DNA of 64,000 nt, taken from assembly GCA_027924585.1 (NCBI GenBank), contig BSBM01000261.1, positions 1,411,501-1,475,500 of the forward strand, given 5' to 3'. The DNA is from Larix kaempferi. Taxonomy: Eukaryota > Streptophyta > Pinopsida > Pinales > Pinaceae. Below, one piece after another: positions 1 through 11,929 of this stretch. Numbering within the stretch: the first letter of the stretch is position 1; each line of letters begins with the position of its first letter. Made by a program: the position numbers and the translations under genes. The notes below the pieces were generated by a model that searched no databases, had not been told where the DNA came from, and saw only the letters and a list, made by a program, of their open reading frames with translations.

Positions 1-51
1 CTTGCACGGTTGTTCTATACTCCAACAACTGTTTGTAAATTTCATAGAATT

Positions 52-895
52 AAAAATGAAAGCGACATTAATTTGACCCTTTGGAGTTGACTGTATATAA
101 CATCGTTGAAATAAGTGATAGTATGGAATATCATGAGTCACGGTTTGGAGGAAAAGACATGATGCGATTGTTGCACCAGGACACTTCAATTTCGCAGTGT
201 CCGAACATGCAGTGACCACAATAAGAATTTAGTATTCTTATTGAAACATTTTAATGTAGTTGTTCCTTGTCTCTCTCTCTCTCAAGGATGGATCTCCCCT
301 ACTCCTCCACTCACCCATAACCCCCACACCTCTCTCTCTCTCCATTGACCCCTGCCACCCATCCCCCCCCTCTCTCCTTATCCCTAAGCCTCCCTCTCTC
401 TCCCAGTAATCCCTCTCCTACAACCCTACTCCTATCCTGAACCCCTACTTTCCCCCTTCCCCTATAGTAATATCCACGCTTATGCACGATGTGCTTAAGC
501 ATTTTAATTATTAAGGTGTGAAGTGTTACTACTCAAAGCTACTATAAGAATCATGCAAACTACTAGATCTAGGACCATCAAAAGGCCAATTAGTTTACAT
601 GCTTTGAGTACCAACTTACCAATCCTTACAATTTGAAAGCTTAAGATGAAAGCAACATTAATATGACCCTTTGGTAGTGACTGTATAGAATGTCATTGGA
701 ATTAGTGATAGGATGGATGATCATGAGTCATGGTTTGGAGGCACGGACATGATGAGATTTTTGCATCAAGGACACTTCAAGTTTCCAGTGTCCAAACATA
801 TTGTGACCATAATAAGAGTTTAGTATTCTTATTGTAACATTTTACTGTAGTTGTTTTCTCTCTCTCTCTCTCTCTCAAGGATCGCTCTCCCCTAC
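52..895. repeat. Pair of diverged ~250 bp direct repeats
   Basis: The stretch at about 52-302 recurs at about 645-895 with scattered substitutions and small indels. Both copies run from a 'gaaagc(g/a)acattaat' block through a 'catgagtca(c/t)ggtttggagg' block and end in a CT microsatellite followed by 'caaggat'. Between them lies CT/CCT-rich sequence (about 265-460) with no believable gene. The copies are not flanked by recognisable LTR or TIR ends, so the class of the parent repeat is unknown. Confidence 0.75.
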
Positions 896-974
896 TTTTA
901 TAACAGGATGTGGTTGATGTCCTTAGGAAATGGGGTGTTATATGTTTTTACTCATCTCATAAACCTATTTTTCA

Positions 975-1553
975 AAATCACTTAGTAAGTTGTATTTTTT
1001 GGATCTGACCATTGCTTTAAATTTTATATCAATGATATGTGTTGAATTTAAGATCCTTTCATGGGCGTGTTTTAACAATGCACACATCCTCCAAAATGAA
1101 CATGATGGTGACACTTGTCAAATATCAAACCACTTATGATTTTTTATCCTCCTAAACCACTTATGAAATCTGTTAGTTAAAAGTTGTTGTTTCATTAAAG
1201 GACAATATATAAATGATATCCTTGGTGTTTAATTCTTGCAGTTTGATCCGAATAATAAAAGGACACGTCGAAAGGTTTGGTAAAAATTTTAATTTCGAAT
1301 TGTAAGGCTTGGTAAGTTGTAGTGGTAGGATCTAACCATCACTTCAAAATTTGATCAACGACATGTGTTTCATATCGGAGTGTTTCCTTGGTGCATTTTA
1401 ACAATGCACACATCCTCCGAAATGAATACAATTATGACACTTGTCGAAGATCAAATGATTTAGAGCTATAGGAAAGGGTTGTGAAAGCTATTTTTCATTC
1501 TCCTAAATTACTTATGAAAACCAATGGTAGAAAGGGGCAGTTGCATTAAAGGA
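975..1553. repeat. Second pair of diverged ~235 bp direct repeats
   Basis: About 975-1203 and 1309-1553 align over their length. Shared blocks include 'acaatgcacacatcctcc' and a terminal 'cattaaaggac'. Divergence is higher than in the 52-895 pair. No coding potential or terminal repeats of a known transposon class were seen. Confidence 0.65.
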
Positions 1554-2799
1554 CTAGTAAATCATCTCATCGATCATTAATTCCAACACTTGGAATCACG
1601 GGGGGGGGTCCAACAGATCAATGGTGGACTTACATATTGATTCGTGGATATGTGAGTGAATTAAGCGTTCCCCGAGGATCTGTTGTCCCAAAATCACTAA
1701 TGATGCGTGGAAATTTTTATTAGTAATGGATTCCCAGAGCATTCTTGAAAACCACTCTAGCTCTGAGCTGTTAGCACAATGGAATACAAGAGTGGTTTCC
1801 ACCAAGGAGCATGAAGGATCCAAGGAAGCTTCCACCTAGAAAATATAAGGTGAGATGGTGCCCATGCACACCACTAATAGATCGACACCTATCAGGTGGG
1901 GTCCATAGATTCATGCACTTCTAATGCACATTGTGTTTTGTAGTTGTGCCTTCAATGCCGATAATTTGGAAGGCTCAATTAAATTCCGCATGTACAGGTT
2001 TCTATTATGCTTTTTGTTCTTGGTCACACAACCTTCGAAATACATTTTTTGTTTGTGGGATGCAATTTCATAGTGGATAGAGTTAGCACTGCAATTATAG
2101 CCATTGCAATTCAATTTTCAATAGAAATCACACAACTTATTCTTCAGGTATGTTTTGTTATTGTTTGTAGTTACGGTGGAGCATAACCCATTTGAAAAAA
2201 AACTGAAACGTATTTAGAAAAAAAAATATTTTAATTCATTTAAATACATAGCTATGGATGGAATCCTTTGTTTCCAATTCATTAAGAGTTGCAGGTGTCT
2301 ATCTACCACACTTAGTATATCATCATCATTAGCTGGTCCTCTGACATGACAACATCCTCCCTGTTGTCGCTCAGTTGGTAACTCAACTAGATTAGGCATT
2401 TCTTTGATTTGTCATACCAACTATAAATTCAAATAACATAAGCAAGGGATATAGTCAACTACAAATTCCAAGGAATTTACTTGGGCATAAGCTAGACTCT
2501 AGATGATTTGCACCTTCTCAGGTACTTTTTGTTGGAATCCGGTGACGAGGAAACTACTGAAATCGCAATTTTGATTGTAGGAATGGATTCAGTGCAATTG
2601 ATTACCCCTTAGGGGTTACCTCGATTATGCAATTCCAGCAACCCAAAAATTCCATGTTTTCAATTTCAACCATATTTTTGGCTGGAAAAATCGACGAATT
2701 TTGAGTGGGTTTATTGGTACCAAAGGAACTTTTTCTCATTTTATTACACCAATTTACATTGTGTCTACAATATATATACAACGTAGGCCACCATATACA
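1554..2799. other. Intergenic sequence, nothing recognised
   Basis: AT-rich sequence with a G8 run near 1601 and only short open frames on the minus strand (for example 1596-1835 and 1911-2114). Their translations resemble no family I know. No RNA gene, terminal repeat or satellite was identified. Confidence 0.5.
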
Positions 2800-3990
2800 T
2801 GCTTATAAAATAATTTTGGCCATAGTATTTGAGTGAAAGTGTCCACTTGTAGGTCCATAATGTGCTTCTTGAATGATACTATCTCTCTCATGGTCTAGTG
2901 CAAATCTACTAAGTACATCATTAGGCCCCATGTTATACAATATCCCATTGATTAATGTGTATGGGGCAGCTTTCATTGTGGGTATTTTATTTTTTTCCTC
3001 TAATAAATATTGGGGGGTATTCCCTTCTTGCAAAAATTATGCAATTTTATCTAGCTCTTATGGTATATCTTCAATTTTGAATAAGTGTGCATCAAGTAAG
3101 TTGTCATCAAATCTAGTTAGTTCTTTTATGGCTTCAACTCTAGAAAAGCGATTGAGAGTCGAGACCAATTTTAGCTTTCCCAAGTCAAACCACAACTTCA
3201 AACAAAATCTATTGGAATAATAGAATCCATCTGCACACTCTCCCTTGATGAACTAACTTATTCACTAGGCATTTCAAGACTTGATGATTTGTGTATAATT
3301 CAAGTGGATACACAACTAAGTAATGTCAAAAATTTTGCAAGGGAAACATCATCCCCGATCCTTTTATTTATATAGTTGAATAGTTTATTTTTCCCTTGTT
3401 TAATTTCCAATTGGTGCAGGAATTCAATGATATACCCCTGTATCTCTAGGTTGAGCTAGAAAAACACCAACTAGAATGCCCGAGGCATCAACATGCCAAT
3501 TAAATTTCTTTCACCAATCTGGGAATCTCAAAATAGGGGCTTCAATCAATTTCTTCTTAATAATTTCAAACGATTCATTACATTCGACACTCCATTTGAA
3601 TTATGTGTTGACTTTGAGCAGTTCTTCTAGGGAATGTTATATATGAGTAATATCTAATGAATTTTCTATAATATCCTATATGCCCTAGAAATATCCTTAT
3701 TTGTTTGGGATTCATTGATGGCTTCAGATCAAAGATCACTTTCATTTTTTCTAGGTCGACTTGAATACCTTCCTTACAGATGATATGATCAAGAAATATT
3801 CCAATTAGCGTGAGGAATATGCACTTTTAATATTTAGAGATTTTCAAATATGTTGACAACATTCCAACATTAGTTGAAGGAACTGTATCTAATTCTTTAG
3901 AAAGCTATAAATCGTTTAGTCATCAAAATATACTACCATTGTTTCATATGTGTACTGTTTAAATGCTTTTACAATTATCCTTGAAAAGAT
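2800..3990 (-). pseudogene. Decayed Ty3/Gypsy pol fragment (RT end, RNase H, integrase zinc region)
   Basis: Reading the minus strand from 3990 downward gives, in several frames broken by stops and indels, the order expected of Ty3/Gypsy pol. There is a reverse transcriptase active-site remnant (VYFDD, about 3930-3945) and an RT C-terminal piece with GHIGYYRKFI (about 3640-3690). An RNase H start with FKWSVECNESFE and WHVDASG follows (about 3490-3605). Last, at 2803-3033, is an integrase zinc-region segment with the LSRFALDHERDSIIQEAHYG pattern and a following GHF. Integrase core and LTRs were not found. The element is an old relic that cannot be active. The chain of domains in the right order makes the family call firm even though each segment is degenerate. 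Confidence 0.8.
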
Positions 3991-4658
3991 TGCTAAGGAA
4001 ATCTTCTGTCAAAATGGCATAGAAAAGAACCAAATTTTGTGACAAAAGTTGTTTTTTATTGATCCTAATTTAGTGCAAAATTCCTTTGGTACCAGTAAAC
4101 CCAATCCTCCCTTTGGGTTGTGCAGATAGCACCATCTTTGTGCCACTTTAGGTCGATGATCCAATTCACAGACCAAGGGAGGGAAACTTGAAAAATGGAA
4201 GGTATAAATCCTAGTCTATGAACTAAGTAACATGAATATATACTTTGCAAAAAATTGACTAGATTTATGGCTAAAATCTGAGGTGCATGGGGCATATCTT
4301 AGCCATGAAAAGGATTGAGTGTTGAATTTAAGGGGGAGGCACAAGTATCCCACAAGATGAAAAAACTAAAAATTCTAGATACACAGATAAATACAATTCA
4401 TACTAGTATCTAAAACAGACATTGAACAACATAAATGACAATACTTTTAATTCAAACACATGTGGAAAATTGCCTCGGTCCTAGTTTGAAATCACAACAT
4501 ATTTATCTCATACTTAAAATAGTGAATACATCAAGGACTACATCCCGCCTTGAATACAATAGTGTTCCAAAAAGGACTACATCCCTCGTTTTAATGCTAT
4601 AGTATGAAACATACTCAACAAATGAGGCCTGGTGTTCGGCACCTTTCCCCCTTAAGAC
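3991..4658. other. Flank between Gypsy relic and Copia element
   Basis: No gene is recognised. Two short minus-strand open frames (4065-4295, 4503-4727) match no known family. Purine tracts resembling polypurine tracts occur on the plus strand near 4330 (ttaagggggaggc) and on the minus strand near 4655-4636, suggesting LTR-element debris, but no paired LTR was found. Confidence 0.45.
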
Positions 4659-4663
4659 TAAAA

Positions 4664-6415
4664 TGTTAGAAAAACAGGATCGCAGAGCAATAACAATAAA
4701 CAGAAATGAAAATATAATCACACACACATTACAAGAGAGACACAGATATATCGTGGTTCACCCCAACTTGGGATACGTCCACACTGAAGTTGCCAGTCCT
4801 TATTATTATTATTTTGTCCAGTAAAGTGAAGGGATACAACCTGCCGCACAACCGTTGCACTTCCTCTTCATTGTCTCACAGTCTCTCTTCACATATCTCA
4901 GATATCTTTACAATGCATAAAACCTAATACATCATTAACCCTAGCCATGTTACAATGTTTTTCTTTTATAAGGGAAATACAATGGGAAAATATCACGGGT
5001 TACCCAAAACCATGGGCCCGAACCCCCTGAGTGTCACGTACCCACCCATCTCTCCAAGGCAAGGAAGGGAACGTGAAGTCAATCTCCGGGGATTTCACAT
5101 AATCTCATCCAAATTCATTAGAATCATATGAATAGAACAAGAGTATGCAGATGCAATCAAGCAAGTATGCACAGTGGAATTAAGACTCATCCACACACAC
5201 AATTCATGCTCATCCATCACATCAAAATAATCATCAAATTAAACATTGCAGAAGTAAATACACATCAGATACTTATCTTCCTTTCGCAATTGTCCCAAGC
5301 AACTAGCTATGTCGCTGCAACGTTCCACCCAACCATAGGCTCTTCGACGGAATATAATGAGTCCGTCCGAAGGCCACCCCCGAGCTGGGCATAATTCTTA
5401 AAAGGAAAAGGGGACATTTGCTCATTCACAACCAATTAATCATTTCATCTGAGCCAAGCCAGTCCACAGCTAGGTTTATCAGGCTACATTTGAACCCTGG
5501 AGGCTTACACTCAAGCTCAAGCCAAAGCAATGGATTTACCAACAGGATGGCCATGGGTTTGGGCTTTCCCCAAATCGTTTCCATCCAAAAAGGAATTGTG
5601 GGATGGGGAAAGACATTCACACGGAGAAAAACGTTTTCTCCCCAACTCTCTCAACATTTAACAGCAAAAACGGATTCTATGGAACCCCAATTCCATTCCC
5701 CTTCTTCCCCATTGGTATACAATACATAAACGCCCTTCTCAGCTGGGAGAATGAATGAAAAACACCTCAACATGGCTGGAAAACGCCCAAGTAGCTCCAA
5801 ACTCGTGAGGGAGGAAGACTAGTTGATGGCTAATGGCTTGGGGAGCAATTCATGGCTCTTTTCTTTCCCAAGAAGCAAAACACGATTTTCCATGTAGGGT
5901 GGCTTGCCCATACCCGAATTTGGATGACCATACCTCTCCATTCCCAAGGCATTAACTACCTCAACCAACTCTTTGAATGATTGGGTACAAAAGTCAACAT
6001 GGGTAGTTGAGGGTTTGATGGGTTCTCTCATTGACACTTGGCTTGACTTGATTGGCTCCAAGGGTTTGAATGTTTTCCCTCCCAATTACTTGTAAAATCA
6101 TGCCCCCATCTCTTTGTTTCATTGCATAGCTAGTTGTGGGTATTTTATAAAATGCATATTTACATGATATTTACAATTCCACTGTGTCGGGCTAGCACGT
6201 AAACTATATGCATCAATAAATCAATGGCGGGGCCTTGGCCTTGAGCTCCTCACCACAGTTATATAACAAGATTACATCATTTACAATTTTAATGTGATAG
6301 GATCAAGACGGGGATGTGACACTGAGTGTCGGGCCGGGATCATAACCAAACCTAGGGTACGAACACGGCTGAATCATCATCTATGAGACTGGAAGATCTA
6401 GCTCCACAACCAACA
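4664..6415 (-). repeat. 3' LTR of Copia element, interrupted by nested solo LTR
   Basis: LTR sequence at 4664-5031 and 6327-6415 matches the right LTR (10447-10987). The middle is a foreign solo LTR plus its TSD. Without the insert this LTR is 457 bp, against 541 bp on the right. The whole difference is one 84-bp segment (10805-10888) bounded by CCCGA in the right LTR and absent here. Confidence 0.93.
5032..6321 (-). mobile_element. Solo LTR (1290 bp), same family as the element at 34930-44547
   Basis: This begins TGTCACGTACCCACCC and ends GGGGATGTGACA, flanked by the 5-bp duplication CTGAG (5027-5031 and 6322-6326). On the minus strand it aligns with the 1774-bp LTRs at 34930-36703 and 42774-44547. 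Shared blocks include 'gaggagctcaaggccaaggc', 'acccacaactagctatgcaatg' and 'aagtcaagccaagtgtcaat'. It is about 480 bp shorter, mainly through missing middle sequence, so it may be a shorter subfamily or a deleted copy. No internal domain remains, which fits LTR-LTR recombination. The open frames inside it are not genes. Confidence 0.9.
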
Positions 6416-6427
6416 ATCTCCCACTTG
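6416..6427 (-). other. Polypurine tract of Copia element
   Basis: On the minus strand a purine-rich run (AAGTGGGAGATTG) lies directly against the 3' LTR start TGTTGG. This is the position where plus-strand DNA synthesis is primed in LTR elements. Confidence 0.7.
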
Positions 6428-6501
6428 GAGACTGATCACAACAACTCCATCGCTGCAATACTTGCTGGACCTTGGACTTGGCAACTTTCTCATCTTCACC
6501 T

Positions 6502-9500
6502 TCATGCTAGAAGGCCAACTGAAACCGAGCAGGAACTCGGTTTCTCTCTGGTCACTACCTTTGTGAACATGTCTGCAGGATTATGGCTAGTATGTATCTT
6601 TTCCATCTTCGATAGTTCATCTTCCAAAACATAGCGTATGAAATGGTACTTGAGTTGTATATGTTTAGTCCTAGAATGGAATGCTGATTTATTTGCAAGA
6701 TGAATGGCACTCTGGATGTCACTATACAACCTGTTATTCTGCTTCTTACCCACTTCCTCCATAAACCTTTGCAACCAAATCATCTCTTTACTAGCCTCTG
6801 TAATAGAAACATACTCTGCTTCCGTTGTTGAAAGTGCAACAACCTTCTGCAGTTTTGAAATCCATCTTACTGATGTTCCACCTACAGTAAACACATACCC
6901 TGTGGTGCAGCTCCTGCTATCCTTATCACTTGCCATATCTGCATCAACATATCCCTGTAGAACAGTGTCTAAACCTCCAAAACATAATGCCTGAGTGGTG
7001 GTACCTCTCAAATACCTGAAAATCCACTGTACTGCCCTCCAATGTTCTTTACCTGGATTGTTCATATATCTGCTCACAACTCCCACTGCATGTGCAATAT
7101 CTAGTCTTGTGCACACCATGGCATACATCAAGCTGCCAATTGTTGATTGATAGGGAATCTTGGACATGTAATCTATCTCTTCCTATGTCTTAGGACACAT
7201 TTCCTTACTTAGACTGAAATGGCTGGCCAAAGGTGTACTAACTGGTTTTGCATTCTGCATTTTGAACCTCTCCAACACCTTTTGTATGTACTCACCCTAA
7301 GACAATGTCAATTTGCGATTTTTCCTATCTCTTGTTAGTATCATACCAAGGATTTGCTTTGCAGCACCCAAATCCTTCATTGCAAATGAATTAGCTAGCT
7401 TCCTTTTGAGTACATTTATATCATGCATGTTAGACCCTGCAACAAGCATGTCATCCACATACAATAACAAGATAATATATCTTTCATTGTCTAGCTTCTT
7501 GAAACAAACACAGTGGTCAGAATGACATCTACTATAACCTTGTTCTGTCATAAACCTGTCAAATTTTAAATACCACTGCCTTGGAGCTTGCTTCAAGCCG
7601 TACAAACTCTCTTTCAACCTGCATACCAAGTTCTCCTTACCTTTGACCTCATACCCTTGTGGCTGCTACATATATATCTCTTCCTCCAAATCCCCATGGA
7701 GAAAGGTTGTTTTTACATCTAACTGTTCAAGATGCAAATCTTCTACCGCCACTAGACTTAAGATACTCCTAATTGAAGTCATCTTAACAACAGGAGAAAA
7801 TATTTCATCAAAATCAATACCTTTCATCTGTGCAAACCCCTTTACAACAAGTCTGTCCTTGTACCGTTTTTTACCTCCTTCTTCTTCCTTCAACCTGTAA
7901 ATCCATTTGTTCTGCAATGCTCTTTTACGAACAGGAAACTGAATCGGATCCCAAGTTTGGTTTCCTACCAATGAGTCCATCTCCTCATTCATGCCTTGCT
8001 CCCACTTCTTTCTAGTTTCCACCTACATTGCTTCTTCATAACATTATGGTCCACCAGCATCAGTCATCAACAAATAATACATTGAAGGAGAGTATCATTC
8101 AGGGAGTCTACTTAACCTGGTAGATCTTCTTGTAGTTGCACGAGTTTCAGGTACTTGCTGTTGTTCTTGATTTTCTGGCCCCTTTGGAACTTCATTTTCT
8201 TGAATTTCATCAAGTACTGTGTACTCTGTGGTTTCCTTTTCCTGTTTCTTTCCTTGCAACTGATCTTTATACATGACCTTTTCATTGAATATCACATCTC
8301 TACTCCTGATGATTTTGTTATTTTCATAATCCCATAAGTGATAACCAAATTCATCAACCCCATATCCAATAAAGGTACATTTCTTGGATTTAGCTTCAAG
8401 CTTTGTTCTATTTTCTTTATCAATATGGACAAATGCTTCACAACCAAACGTTCTCATAAATGAGTAGTTTACCTTTTTATCTGTCCATTCCTCCTCTGGA
8501 ATACCACCATCCAAAGCACTTGAAGGTCCTCTGTTTATTAAATAAACAACAGTATTTACAACATCCGCCCAAAACTGTAAGGGCAACCCTGCATGCAGTC
8601 TCATACACCTTGCACACTCCATGATCGTTCTGTTCATCCTTTCTGACACACCATTTTCTTGTGGTGTTCCTGGGACTATCTTCTCTCTACGAATCCCATG
8701 GTATGAACAGTAACTATCAAACTCCTTGCCGCAGTACTCACCTCCATTATCAGATCTGAGACAATTCAACCTTTTTTCTGTCTCATTCTCAACCAAAGTT
8801 TTCCACTTCTTAAAAGTAGCAAACACATCAGATTTCTGTCTAATGCAATAAACCCAAGTTTTCCTAGTTGCATCATCAATAAATGTAACATAATAATGAG
8901 ATCCACCAAGAGATTGTACCTGAGCTGGTCCCCATACATATCACTAGCTCTACTTTTCATTCTTCTTTTGTTTCCCAACCCTGAGAAATCTGACTCTCTT
9001 CTGTTTTTCATAAACACAGTTCTCACAGAATTCCAAACTTACCTGCTTCAAATCTGGCAGCAACTTCCTTGAGTGGAGAATCTGCATCCCCTTCTCACTC
9101 ATGTGGCCAAGACTATGATGCCACAATGCTGTATCTGTTCCTGTGGAATCTAAAGAGATAGAATGGTCAGTATTATGAGGACATAAATACAACGTACCTA
9201 TCCTGTCTCCTTTTGCTATCACCATTGATCCTTTAGTGATCTTCCACCACTTTTCTCCAAATGTGGATAGACAACCGCCATCTCCCAACTACCCTGCTTA
9301 GATCATATTTCTTTTCATAGCAGGAATATGCCTAACATATTTCAACAACCAATCAGTTCCATTCTTAACTTTTATCCATACCTTACCCATTCCAACAATT
9401 TTACATGGCTCATCATCACCCAATAAAACATGTCCAAAATTGCCTGGAACATAATCATGAAAATATTTCCTATGTGGTGTAGCATGAAATGAAGCCCTTG

Positions 9501-10371
9501 AATCTACTACCCAATAATCACTAGTATTATCTAATGCAAGAATCAAAGCATCTTGTAACACATCACCTGCTACATTTGCTTCCTGGGTAGTTTCCTTCTG
9601 TGCATCTCCTTTCTTCTTTAGAGATTTGCAGTCTTTCTTCAGATGTCCTTTCTTTCCACAGTTCTAGCACTCTATTTTTCCCAGTCTGGACTTGGATCTG
9701 CCCGTTTTAGACTTTCCACGATTACCTTGTCTCTTTCCTCTCTCCTTTTGTCTTCCCCTGCTCTCCATGGTCAACGCATTACCTAATGTCTCATATGTGC
9801 TTTTTCTTCGCATTTCCTCGCTAAGAATAACACCAATAACATCATCAAATTTCAAGGTGTTTGAACCAGAGACAGAGTTACTTACAGCCATGACCAACCT
9901 ATTCCAGCTTTCTGGCAAGGAGCACAAGATTAGAAGAGCCCTAACTTCATCATCAAAGTTCACACTTACAGAACTTAGCTGATTTGTAACCATATTAAAC
10001 TCATTTAAATTATCAGTAACAGATCCACCTTTTGACATCTTCATATTAAATAAACACTTCATTAGAAATAACTTGTTGGAGGCCGAGGATTTTTCATACA
10101 GCTTACCCAGTATGCTCATCAAACCCTCTGTTGTCGTTTCTTTTGAGATATTCAAAGCCACCGACGAAGCCAGGCTCAGCCGTATTGTTCCCAGAGGCTT
10201 TCTGTCAAGAACCTCCCATTCTTCGTCCTTCATGGCCACCGGCTACTTTTCTCTTCCTCCCAATGGTAGGAACATATCCTTCTGGTACAGATAGTACTCC
10301 ATTTGCATCTTCCATAACTGGAAGTTTTGGCCGTTAAACTTATCGACCTTAAACTTTCATTCCTCTGCCAT
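6502..10371 (-). pseudogene. Copia gag-pol polyprotein, single frame closed by many stop codons
   Basis: ATG at 10371 and terminal stop at 6502 define 1290 codons in one uninterrupted phase. Order: gag of UBN2 type (10371-9670); zinc knuckle (C.NCGKKGHLKKDC, about 9666-9625); protease near 9500, where the expected DSGA reads DSRA; pre-integrase zinc region (H..H..C..C, 9160-9010); and integrase (8950-8400) with TFIDDATRK and PQENGVSERMNR. The RT (about 8020-7250) contains YVDDM, and the RNase H has YVDADMA, TEAEY, YSDIQSA and NPADMF all present. In-frame stops lie at 9664, 9298, 9289, 8950, 8944, 8941, 8095, 8023, 7666, 7297 and 7183, plus a few more. Most are TAG where family members have Gln or Trp. 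The stretch around 8941-8952 also seems to have lost the first catalytic Asp of integrase. Not functional. Confidence 0.93.
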
Positions 10372-10431
10372 TGCTCCCACTCGAACCAGAAACCCTAGCT
10401 TCCTACGGGTTTATCTGCCAAATAGACCTAC

Positions 10432-10444
10432 GGCTCTGATACCA
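10432..10444 (-). other. Primer-binding site, tRNA-iMet
   Basis: The minus strand reads TGGTATCAGAGCC two bases inside the 5' LTR (10447-10987). This is a perfect match to the usual plant initiator tRNA-Met primer complement. Confidence 0.93.
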
Positions 10445-10446
10445 AT

Positions 10447-10987
10447 TGTTAGAAAAAAAGGATCGCAGATCAATAACAATAAACATAAATGCAAATGAAA
10501 TCACACACACATTACAAGAGAGACACGGATATATCGTGGTTCACCCCAACTTGGGCTACGTTCACACTAAAGTTGCCAGTCCTTATTATTATTATTTCGT
10601 CCAGCAAAGTGAAGGGATACAACCTGCAGCACAACCGCTGCACTTCCTCTTCATTGTCTCACAGTCTCTCTTCACAGATCTCAGATATCTTTACAATGCA
10701 TAAAACCTAATACATCATTAACCCTGGCCGTATTACAATGTCTTTCTTTTATAAGGAAAATACAATGGGAAAATACCATGGGTTACCCAAAACCATGGAC
10801 CCGAAAACTGGTGGCGAAAATAGCCCCAAAATTTTTCCTCAGGGGTTCTTCCCCCAAACCCCCTTTTTCAGGGGCGCTGGCCCCCCGAACCCCCTGAGCG
10901 TCAGGTCGGGATCATAACCAAACCTGGGGTACGGACACGGCTGAATCACCATCTATGAGACTGGAATATTTGGCTCCACAACCAACA
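10447..10987 (-). repeat. 5' LTR of Copia element (541 bp)
   Basis: Begins TGTTAGAAAA and ends CCACAACCAACA in plus-strand reading. It pairs with 4664-6415 and is followed by the TAAAA duplication. It contains an extra 84-bp GC-rich segment at 10805-10888 flanked by CCCGA repeats. Confidence 0.94.
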
Positions 10988-10992
10988 TAAAA

Positions 10993-11929
10993 TGCAGTTG
11001 GAATAATTTTGTCTGTGTGCCTGATCAGAGACCGAACCATCCAAGGTAGTCTCCCAAATATTAAGGATACTAAGAAACAAATATAAAGTAAGCTTTCTGA
11101 GGTCAGTCAATTCAGAGAGCTTGTTCAATATTTCCAATGATCACTCTCTCAAGTGTCCATCAAACGTAGAAATAGTAGATAGGGGTGTGAGAGAGCGAAA
11201 TGTTGAAGGTGTATCAAACTATTCCATCATTGAATGAACACCCTTATTCCTTTCTATGTTCATTCAACATGGGCTTTGAATCTCTAGCAAAGACCTGAGC
11301 TTTGCAATGTTCATTCAACGTGAGTCGTGGTTTGGAACGATCAATGAATTGTTCTGCATAGAAGCAATCAGAACCAAATTGAGTCTTATGGGGGAGAACG
11401 TATCATACAAAAACAAGGGGAAAACCCTAAGGGATGGTGAGACTATTTGCATTACCACCAAGGAGCTAGGCATGATACAATGATCAGTGTAGTGAGGAAG
11501 GAAAAACTATAGATGCCCAAGAAGGGTACGTGTCCATATATAGATGTAGAATGACAATGAGATGGCCATTTGCATGTAGTGGATTAGACATGAAATGATG
11601 AGTCATGTATTTGGAGGATTTTCATGATGACAACTGATATATGCGGGTGTGTGACGAGGTTGGGAGTTATACATGTAAGTGGGGGGGGATGATGAATGAG
11701 GGGTCATCAAATCTATTCAAAATATAACCATAATTTTTTTATTTTAAAAAAATATCCTCAATTTAATCTACAATGAGTCCTCAAAGACAATACTTTAATT
11801 CTGAAATATCAATCCCGAAACCGAGGATTTTCTTCATCATCTATGTTCCTCACTGCCACATCATCTCACTGCCACGTTAGAAATTCCAAATTTCTATCAT
11901 TGACAACTCTTAAGAAACTTATATACCTC
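10993..11929. other. Intergenic, possible minus-strand leucine-rich scrap
   Basis: On the minus strand 11137-10946 translates to a short frame with LSELTDLRKLTL, which has the spacing of one leucine-rich repeat. With a single repeat and no continuing frame this is too weak to call a gene. The rest is AT-rich with no recognised element. A G9 run lies near 11680. Confidence 0.35.

Larger units (their letters stand above)
4659..10992 (-). mobile_element. Complete Ty1/Copia LTR retrotransposon with TSD TAAAA
   Basis: The element proper is 4664-10987 on the minus strand, with the 5-bp duplication TAAAA at 4659-4663 and 10988-10992. LTRs begin TGTTAG and end CCAACA in plus-strand reading. A perfect tRNA-iMet primer-binding site (PBS) adjoins the right LTR and a purine tract adjoins the left one, both in minus orientation. 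The order gag, protease, integrase, RT, RNase H is diagnostic of Copia; the protein looks closest to the Tnt1/Tork type, from memory. The internal region has one continuous but stop-interrupted frame. Its left LTR was later invaded by a solo LTR of another family. The sequence left of 4659 and right of 10992 should be the original target. Confidence 0.95.

Noticed and set aside
4300-4663. Purine tracts as PPTs defining another LTR element
   Set aside because: No matching LTR pair, PBS or TSD could be found around them.
10432-10444. tRNA-Met-like sequence as a tRNA gene
   Set aside because: Only the 3' acceptor complement is present; it is a primer-binding site adjacent to an LTR. The same holds for 14431, 36706 and 62022. 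No tRNA or rRNA gene was found in the window.
10946-11137. Single leucine-rich repeat-like frame as part of an LRR gene
   Set aside because: Only one repeat, no continuing frame on the far side of the Copia insertion; left as a note only.
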